NCBI GenBank assembly: GCA_913061025.1
Contig: CAJXUJ010000056.1
Coordinates: 1 to 7,719, forward strand
Reading direction: 5' to 3'
Source of the DNA: an uncultured Actinomycetes bacterium
Lineage (GTDB): Bacteria > Actinomycetota > Actinomycetes > S36-B12
DNA length: 7,719 bases
How positions within the stretch are numbered: the first letter of the stretch is position 1; every line of letters starts with the position of its first letter. Shown here piece after piece: positions 1 to 6,400 of this stretch. The notes under the pieces were generated by a model that saw only the letters and a list, made by a program, of their open reading frames with translations, did no database searches and was not told where the DNA came from. Position numbers and translations under genes: made by a program.

Positions 1-2
1 TC

Positions 3-341
3 AAGCACGGCAACGTTGATCCCGTGCAGGGCGCCATCCTGCTCAGCCCACCGCTGCGATTCACAACGGTCGAGGAACTGCGGGCGTGGGAGGGTGGCAC
101 GCGTTCGGTCACCGCGTTCGTCCCAGAGTTCGATGACTTCCTGCCGCCTGATCAGGCGCGCACGGAGTTTGCCGTAGCGCCCTCCATCGACGTCGTCGCC
201 GTGCCGGAGGCCAAGCATCTGTGGGTGGGAGAGCGGTTCGTGAGCGATCTACTCGATCGCATCGTGCACGTGATCCGTCCGGACTTACCGCCGTTGCCAG
301 AGAGCTGGGACGGACCGATGGAGAAGTGGAGCGACCTGTGA
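3..341 (+). CDS. alpha/beta hydrolase, C-terminal part (5' end outside window)
   Basis: This is the last 112 residues of a serine-type alpha/beta hydrolase; the reading frame enters from the left edge and its first complete codon is at base 3. The visible part begins with KHGNVDPVQGAILLSPPLR, which resembles the strand following the nucleophile elbow in small COG2945-like hydrolases. The probable acid residue is in VPEFDDFLPP (Asp near 132-134). The probable catalytic His is in EAKHLWVG (216-218). The nucleophile Ser lies upstream of the window, so the full triad cannot be checked. The protein ends in a Pro/Trp-rich tail (LPPLPESWDGPMEKWSDL). Its TGA stop overlaps the GTG start of the next hydrolase by 4 bases, so the two are probably co-transcribed and translationally coupled. 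The substrate is unknown. An esterase, thioesterase or lipase-like role is possible, but nothing here decides it. Fold assignment is fairly sure; specific function is not. Confidence 0.75.
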   Translation, partial: KHGNVDPVQGAILLSPPLRFTTVEELRAWEGGTRSVTAFVPEFDDFLPPDQARTEFAVAPSIDVVAVPEAKHLWVGERFVSDLLDRIVHVIRPDLPPLPESWDGPMEKWSDL

Positions 342-1144
342 CCCACATTGAGGTGGCCGATCATGGCAGCGGGCCAGCGGTCATGTTGCTACACGCCTTC
401 CCATGCGATCACCACATGTGGGATGAGCAGGTCGATTCGATTGTCGCGGCCGGATGGCGGGTGCTGATTCCAGACCTGCCGGGATTCGGATCCAGTGATC
501 TGCCTACTGCTGCGGAGCCCGACCTTGGTGCAGTTGTCGATGAACTCCACGCCGTTTCGATGGGTCGCGGTGCGGATCGGCTCGTCGTCGTTGGTCTATC
601 CGTGGGTGGATACCTGGCGATGGAGTGGCTGCGTCGCTACCCGGAGATGCTGGCCGGGGTCGGACTATTCGATACCAAGGCCACGGCCGATGCCCCGGAG
701 GCGCGAGCCAATCGGGTGGCGATGGCGGATGCGATCGATGCGAATCCGGCCGGTTGTGCGGATGTACTCCGAGAGCGGGTCCTTCCAGTGATCCTCGGGT
801 CGAGCTCCCACGAGTCCCGCCCCGATGTGGTGGCGCAGGTGGATGCGTGGATGCGCAGCGCCGATCCGATGACCATTGCCTGGTACCAGCGTGCGATGGC
901 GGATCGACCGGACTCGGTGCAGACCCTGTCGAGTGTGGATGTCCCCGCCCTCGTGCTGTGGGGTGAGGAGGACGTGATGTCCCCGATCGCGGAGCAGCAC
1001 ATCATGCTCGACGTTCTTCGCGACGCTCGTTCGGCGTCGATTCCGAGCGCGGGTCACCTCTCCGCGATCGAGCAACCGGAGCCGGTGGCTCGTGAGCTCG
1101 TGGACTTCCTGACCCGAGTACAGCGCGCCGGGATCAGTGGTTAG
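338..1144 (+). CDS. alpha/beta-fold hydrolase, 268 aa
   Basis: This is a complete, probably cytoplasmic alpha/beta hydrolase of the Abhydrolase_1 type. The GTG at 338 is preferred because it precedes the first beta strand (THIEVADHGSGPAVMLLHAFP) by the usual few residues and overlaps the upstream stop as GTGA. A GTG further upstream at 221 would add about 39 residues lying over the previous gene. Numbered from GTG 338, HAFP (19-22) is the oxyanion-hole HGxP-like motif, GLSVGG (86-91) is the nucleophile elbow with Ser88, GEEDVMSP carries the likely acid Asp212, and SAGHLSAIEQP carries His240. All triad elements are therefore present and the length is normal for the family. The gene is 3' of another hydrolase in an apparent two-gene unit. 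Its stop overlaps that of the convergent sugar dehydrogenase gene. Family members include esterases, C-C hydrolases, haloperoxidase-like enzymes and enol-lactonases, and the substrate cannot be read from sequence alone. Confidence 0.88.
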   Translation: MTHIEVADHGSGPAVMLLHAFPCDHHMWDEQVDSIVAAGWRVLIPDLPGFGSSDLPTAAEPDLGAVVDELHAVSMGRGADRLVVVGLSVGGYLAMEWLRRYPEMLAGVGLFDTKATADAPEARANRVAMADAIDANPAGCADVLRERVLPVILGSSSHESRPDVVAQVDAWMRSADPMTIAWYQRAMADRPDSVQTLSSVDVPALVLWGEEDVMSPIAEQHIMLDVLRDARSASIPSAGHLSAIEQPEPVARELVDFLTRVQRAGISG

Positions 1145-2271
1145 TCCTCCACCTGCAGGCTGAGCATCCGATCGTCCTTGGAACTGGGGTCCCCACGACC
1201 GTCGGTGTTACTGGTTGACAGCCACAGCCGTCCGTCCGGGGCGACCGCAACCGTGCGTAGTCTGCTGCGCTCACCCAGATCGACGGCTTCGGGCTTGCCG
1301 GCTTTGGAGCCGTTCAGCGGCACCCTCCACAGCACTTCGCCGCGAAGGCTCGCCACATAGGCGGCGTCATCGTCGATCGCGAGGCCGCTGGGCGAGGCGG
1401 TGGATGTGGGGGACCAGGTGACTTTGGGGTTGGTGAACTCCCGATTGGAACTCTTGCCCTCCACGATGGGCCATCCGTAGTTGCGTCCGGGAAGCAGCAG
1501 GTTCAACTCGTCGGCCTTGCTGGTACCGAACTCCGTTGCCCACAAACGACCTGCGGAGTCGAAGGCCAAACCCTGGACGTTGCGGTGACCGAGTGTGTAG
1601 ACCGGTGAGCCCGCGGTCGGGTTGCCCGAAGCAGGCTTGCCGTTGAAGTCCACCCGCAGCACCTTGCCGGCGAGGCTGTCGGGATCTTGTGCGAGTTCCG
1701 GAATACCTGCGTCGCCGGTGGCGATGTAGAGATTCTCGTCTTCGTCGACCAGGAGTCGACCACCGTCGTGGTAGGTGTTCTTTGGGATCCCCGTCACGAT
1801 CGGTGTTTGGCGACCGAGCTTCGTGCCGTCCCAGTCGATGCGCACCACGCGGTTGTCCTTGGCGCCGGTGAAGTAGGCGAAGATGAAGTCGGGTTGTTCG
1901 TCGTCCTTGGTCGGCGGAACCGCGATGCCCAACAAGCCACCTTCGCCGCGGGGCCGGACGCCCGAAACGGTGCCCACCTTCGGGGCCTTGGTCAAAGAGC
2001 GGGCGGGTTGGCCATCGGCTCGGGCCGGGATCCGGCGGATATCACCGGTGTCGCGCTCGGAGACGAGGGCAGATCCGTCCGGGAGGAAGGCCAGACCCCA
2101 GGGGCTGGTCAATCCATTGGTCACGGTGCGCTTGGAGACGAGGTCGACGGTGGGGCGCGCGGTGGCCGTGTTGGACCACGGGCCGACCACCAGTACCAGG
2201 CCGGCGGCAACAGCAGCGATGACGACGAGGGCGACGACGCTGAGGGTCGTCTTTCGCGAAGGACGAGCCAT
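1141..2271 (-). CDS. PQQ-type (glucose/sorbosone dehydrogenase family) sugar dehydrogenase, exported or membrane-anchored
   Basis: This 376-residue protein has the six-bladed beta-propeller signature of the soluble glucose/aldose sugar dehydrogenase family (GSDH, as in E. coli YliI), whose members oxidise sugars outside the cytoplasm with pyrroloquinoline quinone. Residues 1-10 are basic and 11-30 form one hydrophobic segment (SVVALVVIAAVAAGLVLVVG). There is no lipobox Cys, so it is either cleaved (possibly near ATA-RP, 37-39) or kept as an N-terminal anchor. Family motifs seen: GEGGLLGIA (109-117), YHDGGRL with His168, IATGDAG (183-189), LGHRN with Arg230-Asn231, DELNLLLPGRNYGWP (254-268) and SRLRT with Arg337/Arg339. 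These match the His, Arg-Asn and Arg-x-Arg cofactor or catalytic positions known for soluble glucose dehydrogenase. The position equivalent to its PQQ-binding Lys appears to be Arg310 (SLRGEV). The gene is last in the minus-strand run, 31 nt after the acyltransferase. PQQ dependence is inferred from the family; many actinobacterial members have no proven activity. Confidence 0.85.
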   Translation of the reverse strand: MARPSRKTTLSVVALVVIAAVAAGLVLVVGPWSNTATARPTVDLVSKRTVTNGLTSPWGLAFLPDGSALVSERDTGDIRRIPARADGQPARSLTKAPKVGTVSGVRPRGEGGLLGIAVPPTKDDEQPDFIFAYFTGAKDNRVVRIDWDGTKLGRQTPIVTGIPKNTYHDGGRLLVDEDENLYIATGDAGIPELAQDPDSLAGKVLRVDFNGKPASGNPTAGSPVYTLGHRNVQGLAFDSAGRLWATEFGTSKADELNLLLPGRNYGWPIVEGKSSNREFTNPKVTWSPTSTASPSGLAIDDDAAYVASLRGEVLWRVPLNGSKAGKPEAVDLGERSRLRTVAVAPDGRLWLSTSNTDGRGDPSSKDDRMLSLQVED

Positions 2272-2272
2272 G

Positions 2273-2277
2273 CCTCC
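2273..2277 (-). promoter_or_regulatory. Shine-Dalgarno GGAGG unusually close to the start of the sugar dehydrogenase
   Basis: Read on the minus strand, GGAGG is followed by a single C and then the ATG at 2271. A spacer of 1 nt is much shorter than the usual 5-9 nt. No ATG, GTG or TTG lies in frame upstream within the 31-nt gap, and later starts would remove the basic N-region of the signal or anchor segment, so ATG 2271 is kept. Either translation is weak or coupled to the upstream gene, or the GGAGG match is coincidental. Confidence 0.45.
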
Positions 2278-2302
2278 AGTATGCGTCAGGGGCGCCCGCG
2301 CG

Positions 2303-4276
2303 CTACCCGGCGGGAGGAATCTCCGCGGTGGAACGGATCAGTTCGGCGAAGGCCTCTGCGCCCTGTTTAGTGAGGTGCACGCCATCGGAGACGAAGTACT
2401 CGGGCTTGCCGTCGGCTTCGGCGTTCCAATCTGCCACGGCAACGTTCGGATAGTCCTTGGTGATCTTGTTGATCAGTTTGTTGTTCGGCTTTTCCCAGGT
2501 GCGGGGGACTGATGCATTGACGATGACGACCCTCTCGTAATCCTGCAGCGGATCGAGGATGTTGCGGAGGATCTCCTCGTTGATCACACCGTTACTCGCC
2601 GGATGCACCACCACGGTGTTGGCCAGTTTGTCCCGGCGGTTCAATTTCTTGACACGCCCGGTGAAGGCGCCGGGCATTCGGGAGACCTCGGCGTCCACTC
2701 CGGCGCCCGGCATCGCTTCCTTGATGGCATCGCGGGCACCGAGGACTACCGAGTCACCGATCACGCTCACCGGACCGTTCTCGGCGCGGATCTCCTCAAT
2801 TGCTGGCTCGGCCTGTTCGGACACGCTGGTTGACGCAGTATCGAGATCACCCGCGGATGCGGATTCGTTGGAAACAGTGGAGTCGGTGGAAGCGTCGGAG
2901 TAGGTCGAATCGTCGTCATCGATAGACACCTCGAGCGGACCGCCGTCGGCGATACCCATGGCCGCGGCAACATCGGGGGCCACGGCGTCGCGTCCGGTTC
3001 CCGGGTTGGCGACGAGGGCGATGGCGACGGATCCGGCGAGGACGGTGACCATCCCCGCGGCCACAAGAGTGCCCAGGGTGCGCAGCCCCGTCCTAGATCC
3101 AGATCGAAATGCCTTCCACGCTCGGCCGAGCGCTCCCCGTCGGATCGGCATTTCCACGAGTCGGTAGCTCAACTCTGCAACGCCCAGGGTGAGGGCGAGG
3201 CGTACGGCGAAGGCGACAGGCTCGCTCCAGGACACGTCAATGCCCGGTCGGGTGACCATGAAGATGGGCCAGTGCCAGAGATAGATGCCGTAGGAGCGTC
3301 GACCGAGGTACCGCAGGACACCCACGCCTAGGGCCGGTCCGAGGACCGATGCCGGGTGGGTCACCGCGGCGATGAGCACGGTGGTGAAGAAAGCCAGAGC
3401 GAGGAATCCTCCGCGGTACAACCACGGTGTGAACTCCCCGACGAACAGATAGAACGCGATCACGACCGCTAGCGCGACGATTCCCGTGCCGGTGACGATG
3501 GCCTGGGCGCCGCGTGGAATGTGGGTGCTCAGGCGTCCCGGTCGCCAGACGGTGGCGAGAGCAGCACCAACGAGCAGGCCCATGCTGTGTGAGTCGGTGC
3601 CGAAATACGCACGGCTGGGATCGGCATCGACCGGATAACCATTGCGAATCGCGATGATCGCCATCCACACCGTGGACGCGACGGCCAGGAGTAGTGCGAC
3701 GCGTCGAACGAGTGGCCGCCCTCCCGAGCGAACCAGGAGAAGAGCGACGACGGGCCAGATCAGATAGAACTGTTCCTCCACCGACAGGGACCACAGGTGC
3801 TTCAGCAGCGGTGGTCGACCCATCGATTCGAAGTACGACTGATCGACCAGCACGTACCACCAGTTGTTGACGTAGAAGAGGGTGGCGAGGGCATCTTGTC
3901 GGAAGGCGCTGAGGGCGTCTTGGTAGAAGAACAGGACGGCAATTCCAACGACGATCAGAAGAACGACGACGGCGGGCAGCAAACGCCGAGCACGCCCGAG
4001 GTAAAAACGCTTGAAGTCGATGCGTCCGGATCTGTCGTATTCCTCGAGAATCAACGAGGTGATCAGGAATCCGCTGATCACGAAGAAGACGTCAACGCCG
4101 AGAAATCCACCCGGCAGCCAATCGATGCCGGCGTGGTAGAGCAGCACACCGATGATGGCCAGGGCTCGCAGGCCGTCGAGTCCGGGTAGATAGCCCATCT
4201 CGCCGGCGCCCCTGCCGCGGTCGAGTTTCCACGGCATGTGGGTATCGACGCGAGGCTGCGTCGATGCTGAGGTCAC
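2303..4276 (-). CDS. membrane acyltransferase (OafA/OatA type, Acyltransf_3) fused to a C-terminal SGNH domain
   Basis: This 657-residue protein has an integral-membrane acyltransferase domain followed by an extracytoplasmic SGNH hydrolase-like domain, the architecture of enzymes that O-acylate cell-surface polysaccharides, peptidoglycan or glycolipids. The domain starts at YLPGLDGLRALAIIGVLLYH (29-48), where His48 is the conserved TM1 His. It continues with GGFLGVDVFFVISGFLI (56-72), the basic FYLGRARRLLP (91-101), HLWSLSVEEQFYLIWP (160-175), GTDSHSMGLLVGA (226-238) and RRSYGIYLWHWPI (326-338). About ten helices are followed by an extra one (about 401-423), placing the rest outside the membrane. 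An acidic Ser/Thr-rich linker (about 450-490) leads to the SGNH domain: GDSV with Ser509, ASNG with Asn562, and DGVHL with Asp631 and His634. Annotated from GTG 4276; ATG at codon 14 or 27 is also possible, and none has a strong ribosome site. It sits 38 nt after ccr. The acyl donor and the acceptor glycan are unknown. Confidence 0.9.
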   Translation of the reverse strand: MTSASTQPRVDTHMPWKLDRGRGAGEMGYLPGLDGLRALAIIGVLLYHAGIDWLPGGFLGVDVFFVISGFLITSLILEEYDRSGRIDFKRFYLGRARRLLPAVVVLLIVVGIAVLFFYQDALSAFRQDALATLFYVNNWWYVLVDQSYFESMGRPPLLKHLWSLSVEEQFYLIWPVVALLLVRSGGRPLVRRVALLLAVASTVWMAIIAIRNGYPVDADPSRAYFGTDSHSMGLLVGAALATVWRPGRLSTHIPRGAQAIVTGTGIVALAVVIAFYLFVGEFTPWLYRGGFLALAFFTTVLIAAVTHPASVLGPALGVGVLRYLGRRSYGIYLWHWPIFMVTRPGIDVSWSEPVAFAVRLALTLGVAELSYRLVEMPIRRGALGRAWKAFRSGSRTGLRTLGTLVAAGMVTVLAGSVAIALVANPGTGRDAVAPDVAAAMGIADGGPLEVSIDDDDSTYSDASTDSTVSNESASAGDLDTASTSVSEQAEPAIEEIRAENGPVSVIGDSVVLGARDAIKEAMPGAGVDAEVSRMPGAFTGRVKKLNRRDKLANTVVVHPASNGVINEEILRNILDPLQDYERVVIVNASVPRTWEKPNNKLINKITKDYPNVAVADWNAEADGKPEYFVSDGVHLTKQGAEAFAELIRSTAEIPPAG

Positions 4277-4314
4277 CGGTTCATGCTAGGTCAGGCAACC
4301 GAACTGCGGGTGGA

Positions 4315-5655
4315 TCAGGAGTTGCGAAAGCGGTCCAGTTTGTCGGCGACGGACGCACGTAGCTCGTGATCGGTCACGCCGAGGCCTTCGGCAGGGGACA
4401 GGCACAAGACCCCGACCTTGCCCTGGTGCATATTGCGGTGCACCTCGAGCGCAGCCTGGCCGGTCTCTTCTAGGGGTAGCACCTTGGAAAGCGTGGGGTG
4501 GATCATCCCCTTGGCGATAAGTCGATTGGCCTCGTGCGCCTCGCGGTAGTTCGCGAAGTGGCTGCCGACGATTCGCTTGAGGTTCATCCACAGGTACCGG
4601 TTGTCGTACTCGTGCATGAAGCCGGAGGTGGAGGCGCAGGTGACGATGGTGCCGCCCTTGCGGGTGACGTAGACGCTGGCGCCGAAGGTCTCGCGCCCCG
4701 GGTGTTCGAAGACGATGTCTACGTCGTCGCCGCCGGTTAGTTCTCTGATCTTCTTGCCCAGACGTTGCCATTCCTTCGGATCCTGGGTGTTCTCGTCCTT
4801 CCAGAATCTGTATCCCTCGGCGGAGCGGTCGATGATGAGTTCCGCACCCATCGACCGCACGACCTCGGCCTTTTGTTCACTCGAGACGACGCAGACCGGA
4901 ATGGCTCCGCCGTTCAGTGCGTACTGGGTGGCGTAGGAACCCAGTCCGCCGGAAGCACCCCAGATCAGCACGACGTCGCCCTGCTTCATGGCCCCGCCGT
5001 TACGCGAGACCAGTTGGCGGTAGGCGGTGGAATTCACCAGACCCGGGCTCGCCGCTTCTTCCCAGGTGAGGTGCTCGGGCTTGGGCAGCAATTGGTTCGC
5101 CTTCACTACCGCAAGTTGAGCGAGGCCACCGAAGTTCGTCTCGAAACCCCAGATCCGCTGCTCTGGGTCGAGCATGGTGTCGTCGTGACCGAGCGGTGAT
5201 TCGAGTTCAACGGAGAGGCAATGCGCAACAACGCGATCACCGGGCTTCCAGGTGTGCACTCCCGGACCCGTGCGCAGCACCACGCCCGCGGCGTCGGAGC
5301 CGATCACGTGGTAGTCGAGGTTGTGGCGCTGTGCGTCGGGGTTCGTCCGCGCGTAGCGGTCCAGGAAACCGAAAGTGGAGACGGGTTCGAAGATTGACGA
5401 CCACACAGTGTTGTAGTTGATGCTCGATGCCATAACGGCGATCAGTGCCTCGCCGGCTGCCAGTTCCGGGGTGGCGACCTGCTCGATGTGGATGGACTCG
5501 CGCGGGTCCTTATCGTGTGAAGGACGGCCGGCGAACATCTGTTCGTCGGCTCGATGCAGAGTGGCTGCTCGATACGTGTCCGGAACCGGGATATCCCCGA
5601 TGTTGGTGTCTTGATCCTCGATCGCGCGCACGATCGAATCGAACTCTCCGGCCAT
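4315..5655 (-). CDS. ccr: crotonyl-CoA carboxylase/reductase
   Basis: This enzyme carries out NADPH-dependent reductive carboxylation of crotonyl-CoA with CO2 to ethylmalonyl-CoA. That is the key step of the ethylmalonyl-CoA pathway and also supplies ethylmalonyl-CoA to polyketide synthases. At 446 residues it matches the Streptomyces enzyme (about 447) and belongs to the medium-chain dehydrogenase/reductase superfamily. Residues 1-110 hold the family-specific N-terminal region with SSINYNTVWSSIFEP (77-91). IGSDAAGVV (118-126) and WKPGDRVVAHC (136-146) follow. The Rossmann nucleotide motif is WGASGGLGSYATQYA (232-246). The four CO2-pocket residues described for the Kitasatospora setae enzyme (Asn81, Phe170, Glu171, His365) align here with a constant +1 offset: Asn82, Phe171, Glu172 and His366. 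The C-terminus has the typical SPAEGLGVTDHELR (420-433). The ATG at 5655 has a good GGGAGG ribosome site with a 6-nt spacer. It lies 69 nt after the small membrane protein, downstream of the epimerase gene, which supports a pathway role over a purely secondary-metabolic one. Confidence 0.96.
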   Translation of the reverse strand: MAGEFDSIVRAIEDQDTNIGDIPVPDTYRAATLHRADEQMFAGRPSHDKDPRESIHIEQVATPELAAGEALIAVMASSINYNTVWSSIFEPVSTFGFLDRYARTNPDAQRHNLDYHVIGSDAAGVVLRTGPGVHTWKPGDRVVAHCLSVELESPLGHDDTMLDPEQRIWGFETNFGGLAQLAVVKANQLLPKPEHLTWEEAASPGLVNSTAYRQLVSRNGGAMKQGDVVLIWGASGGLGSYATQYALNGGAIPVCVVSSEQKAEVVRSMGAELIIDRSAEGYRFWKDENTQDPKEWQRLGKKIRELTGGDDVDIVFEHPGRETFGASVYVTRKGGTIVTCASTSGFMHEYDNRYLWMNLKRIVGSHFANYREAHEANRLIAKGMIHPTLSKVLPLEETGQAALEVHRNMHQGKVGVLCLSPAEGLGVTDHELRASVADKLDRFRNS

Positions 5656-5724
5656 CGTCTGCCTCCCGCTCTTCCATCCCGCTATGACGAGGTTTGAGGC
5701 AACGTACCGTGTCCGGGGCGTTCG

Positions 5725-5940
5725 CTAGCCGGGGATTGGGATGATTCCCGAGGACCACGCCCAGGCGGCACCGGCGGTTCCGACCGCGAGGACGAGCACT
5801 AGCCGACGCACCCGCTTGAACAAGAACAAGCCGGCCAGGGCAAGTGCGGCACCGGCAACTGCCCAGGTGATCGGCGAATCGGGTGTCAGCCCGAACGGGA
5901 GTTGTTCAGGGATGGTCGACGTGAGTGTGTGGGGAAGCAC
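5725..5940 (-). CDS. small two-helix membrane protein of unknown function
   Basis: This is a 71-residue hypothetical protein that I do not recognise. A polar N-terminus (about 1-22) is followed by a hydrophobic segment (about 24-41, ITWAVAGAALALAGLFLF), a basic loop KRVRR (42-46) and a second hydrophobic segment (about 47-66) ending in SSGIIPIPG. The basic loop would be cytoplasmic, putting both termini outside. The only upstream-compatible start is GTG 5940; it is immediately preceded in frame by TGA, has no visible Shine-Dalgarno sequence, and lies inside a perfect inverted repeat. The gene sits between the epimerase (37-nt gap) and ccr (69-nt gap) on the same strand, so it is probably co-transcribed with them. 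The helix-loop-helix layout with positive residues only in the loop argues that the frame is real rather than a shadow. No transporter, toxin or enzyme motif is visible. An alternative is that this is a non-coding leader of ccr. Confidence 0.6.
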   Translation of the reverse strand: MLPHTLTSTIPEQLPFGLTPDSPITWAVAGAALALAGLFLFKRVRRLVLVLAVGTAGAAWAWSSGIIPIPG

Positions 5941-5944
5941 TCAC
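5921..5944 (-). promoter_or_regulatory. hairpin covering the start codon of the small membrane protein
   Basis: GTGAGTG and CACTCAC form a perfect 7-bp inverted repeat with a 10-nt loop. In the minus-strand transcript the last three bases of the 5' arm are the GTG start codon (5940-5938), so folding would hide the start. No U-tract follows, so it is not an intrinsic terminator. A repeat this size can also arise by chance in a window of this length; the overlap with the start codon is what makes it notable. Confidence 0.4.
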
Positions 5945-5977
5945 TGATTGTGGGGCATCGCGGGTCGGGCTCGAGGC

Positions 5978-6400
5978 TCAGGACTCGGCGTGTTGAACCA
6001 ACTCGATCAGGACACCCCCGGAGTCCTTGGGGTGGGTGAAGTTGATTCTGGACCCAGCCGTTCCGGTCTTGGGTTCGTCGTACAGCAGTCGGACTCCAGC
6101 CGAACGCAGGTGCTCGCAGACGGCGTCGATGTCGGTGACGGTGTAGGCCATCTGCTGGATTCCCGGACCGCTGCGGTCCAAGAACCGCCCGATGGGGGAT
6201 TCCGGGGTGAGGGGGGCCAAGAGTTGGATCCAGGAGTCGGAATCACCAACGCGCAGCATCGCCTCGCGGACTCCCTGCTCCTGATTGGTCTCCTCGTGCT
6301 CGACGGACATGCCGAAGGCCCGTGCATAGAAGTCGACGGCTTCATCGAGGTCTGCCACCGCTATTCCAACGTGATCGATGCGGGCTACTAGGTGGTCCAT
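5978..6400 (-). CDS. mce: methylmalonyl-CoA/ethylmalonyl-CoA epimerase (VOC superfamily)
   Basis: This cytoplasmic metalloenzyme of the glyoxalase/VOC fold interconverts (2S)- and (2R)-methylmalonyl-CoA; in the ethylmalonyl-CoA pathway the same enzyme also handles ethylmalonyl-CoA. The 140 residues form two beta-alpha-beta-beta-beta modules: RIDHVGIAVADLDEAVDFYARAFG (7-30) begins the first, and GIQQMAYTVTDIDAV (80-94) the second. Family hallmarks are His10, NQEQGVREAML (39-49), IQLLAPL with Gln59 (58-64), GSRINFTHPKDSGGVLIELV (116-135) and Glu133. Compared with the Propionibacterium shermanii enzyme (ligands His12, Gln65, His91, Glu141), the third ligand position is Gln83 (GIQQMA) rather than the usual His of HHIA. 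From memory, the mycobacterial homologue Rv1322A also has QQ here. The ATG at 6400 directly abuts the conserved fold and has no Shine-Dalgarno sequence, so a leaderless or coupled start is possible. It is the first gene of the minus-strand run, divergent from the thiolase across 59 bp. Confidence 0.92.
   Translation of the reverse strand: MDHLVARIDHVGIAVADLDEAVDFYARAFGMSVEHEETNQEQGVREAMLRVGDSDSWIQLLAPLTPESPIGRFLDRSGPGIQQMAYTVTDIDAVCEHLRSAGVRLLYDEPKTGTAGSRINFTHPKDSGGVLIELVQHAES

Noticed and set aside
221..337. Upstream extension of the complete hydrolase to the start at 221
   Set aside because: The extra 39 residues are Arg-rich, overlap the preceding hydrolase in another frame, and come before the natural first strand; GTG 338 fits both the family length and the GTGA overlap.
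2290..2297. GGGCGCCC palindrome between the acyltransferase and the sugar dehydrogenase
   Set aside because: It has no loop and no U-tract, and such short GC palindromes are common in this base composition.
1687..2370. Long plus-strand open frame of 227 codons opposite the sugar dehydrogenase
   Set aside because: It lies entirely antisense to a well-conserved propeller gene and runs into the acyltransferase. Its translation is low-complexity Gly/Arg/Asp-rich without domains, typical of a shadow frame in GC-rich DNA.
4277..4301. Inverted repeat CGGTT/AACCG between ccr and the acyltransferase as a terminator
   Set aside because: It has only a 5-bp stem with a 15-nt loop and no U-tract, too weak to call.
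4286..4771. Minus-strand open frame of 161 codons inside ccr
   Set aside because: It is in another frame of the same strand as ccr, its translation is extremely Arg-rich, and ccr itself is intact and conserved throughout.
5701..5706. TACGTT (minus strand) as a -10 element for a separate ccr promoter
   Set aside because: It matches TANNNT, but there is no -35 element at the expected distance, and six-base matches of this looseness are frequent.
5928..5955. Direct repeat TGTGGGG twice, 21 bp apart, near the small membrane protein start
   Set aside because: The spacing of two helical turns is suggestive, but the repeat is short, G-rich and partly within the coding frame, with no promoter element next to it.
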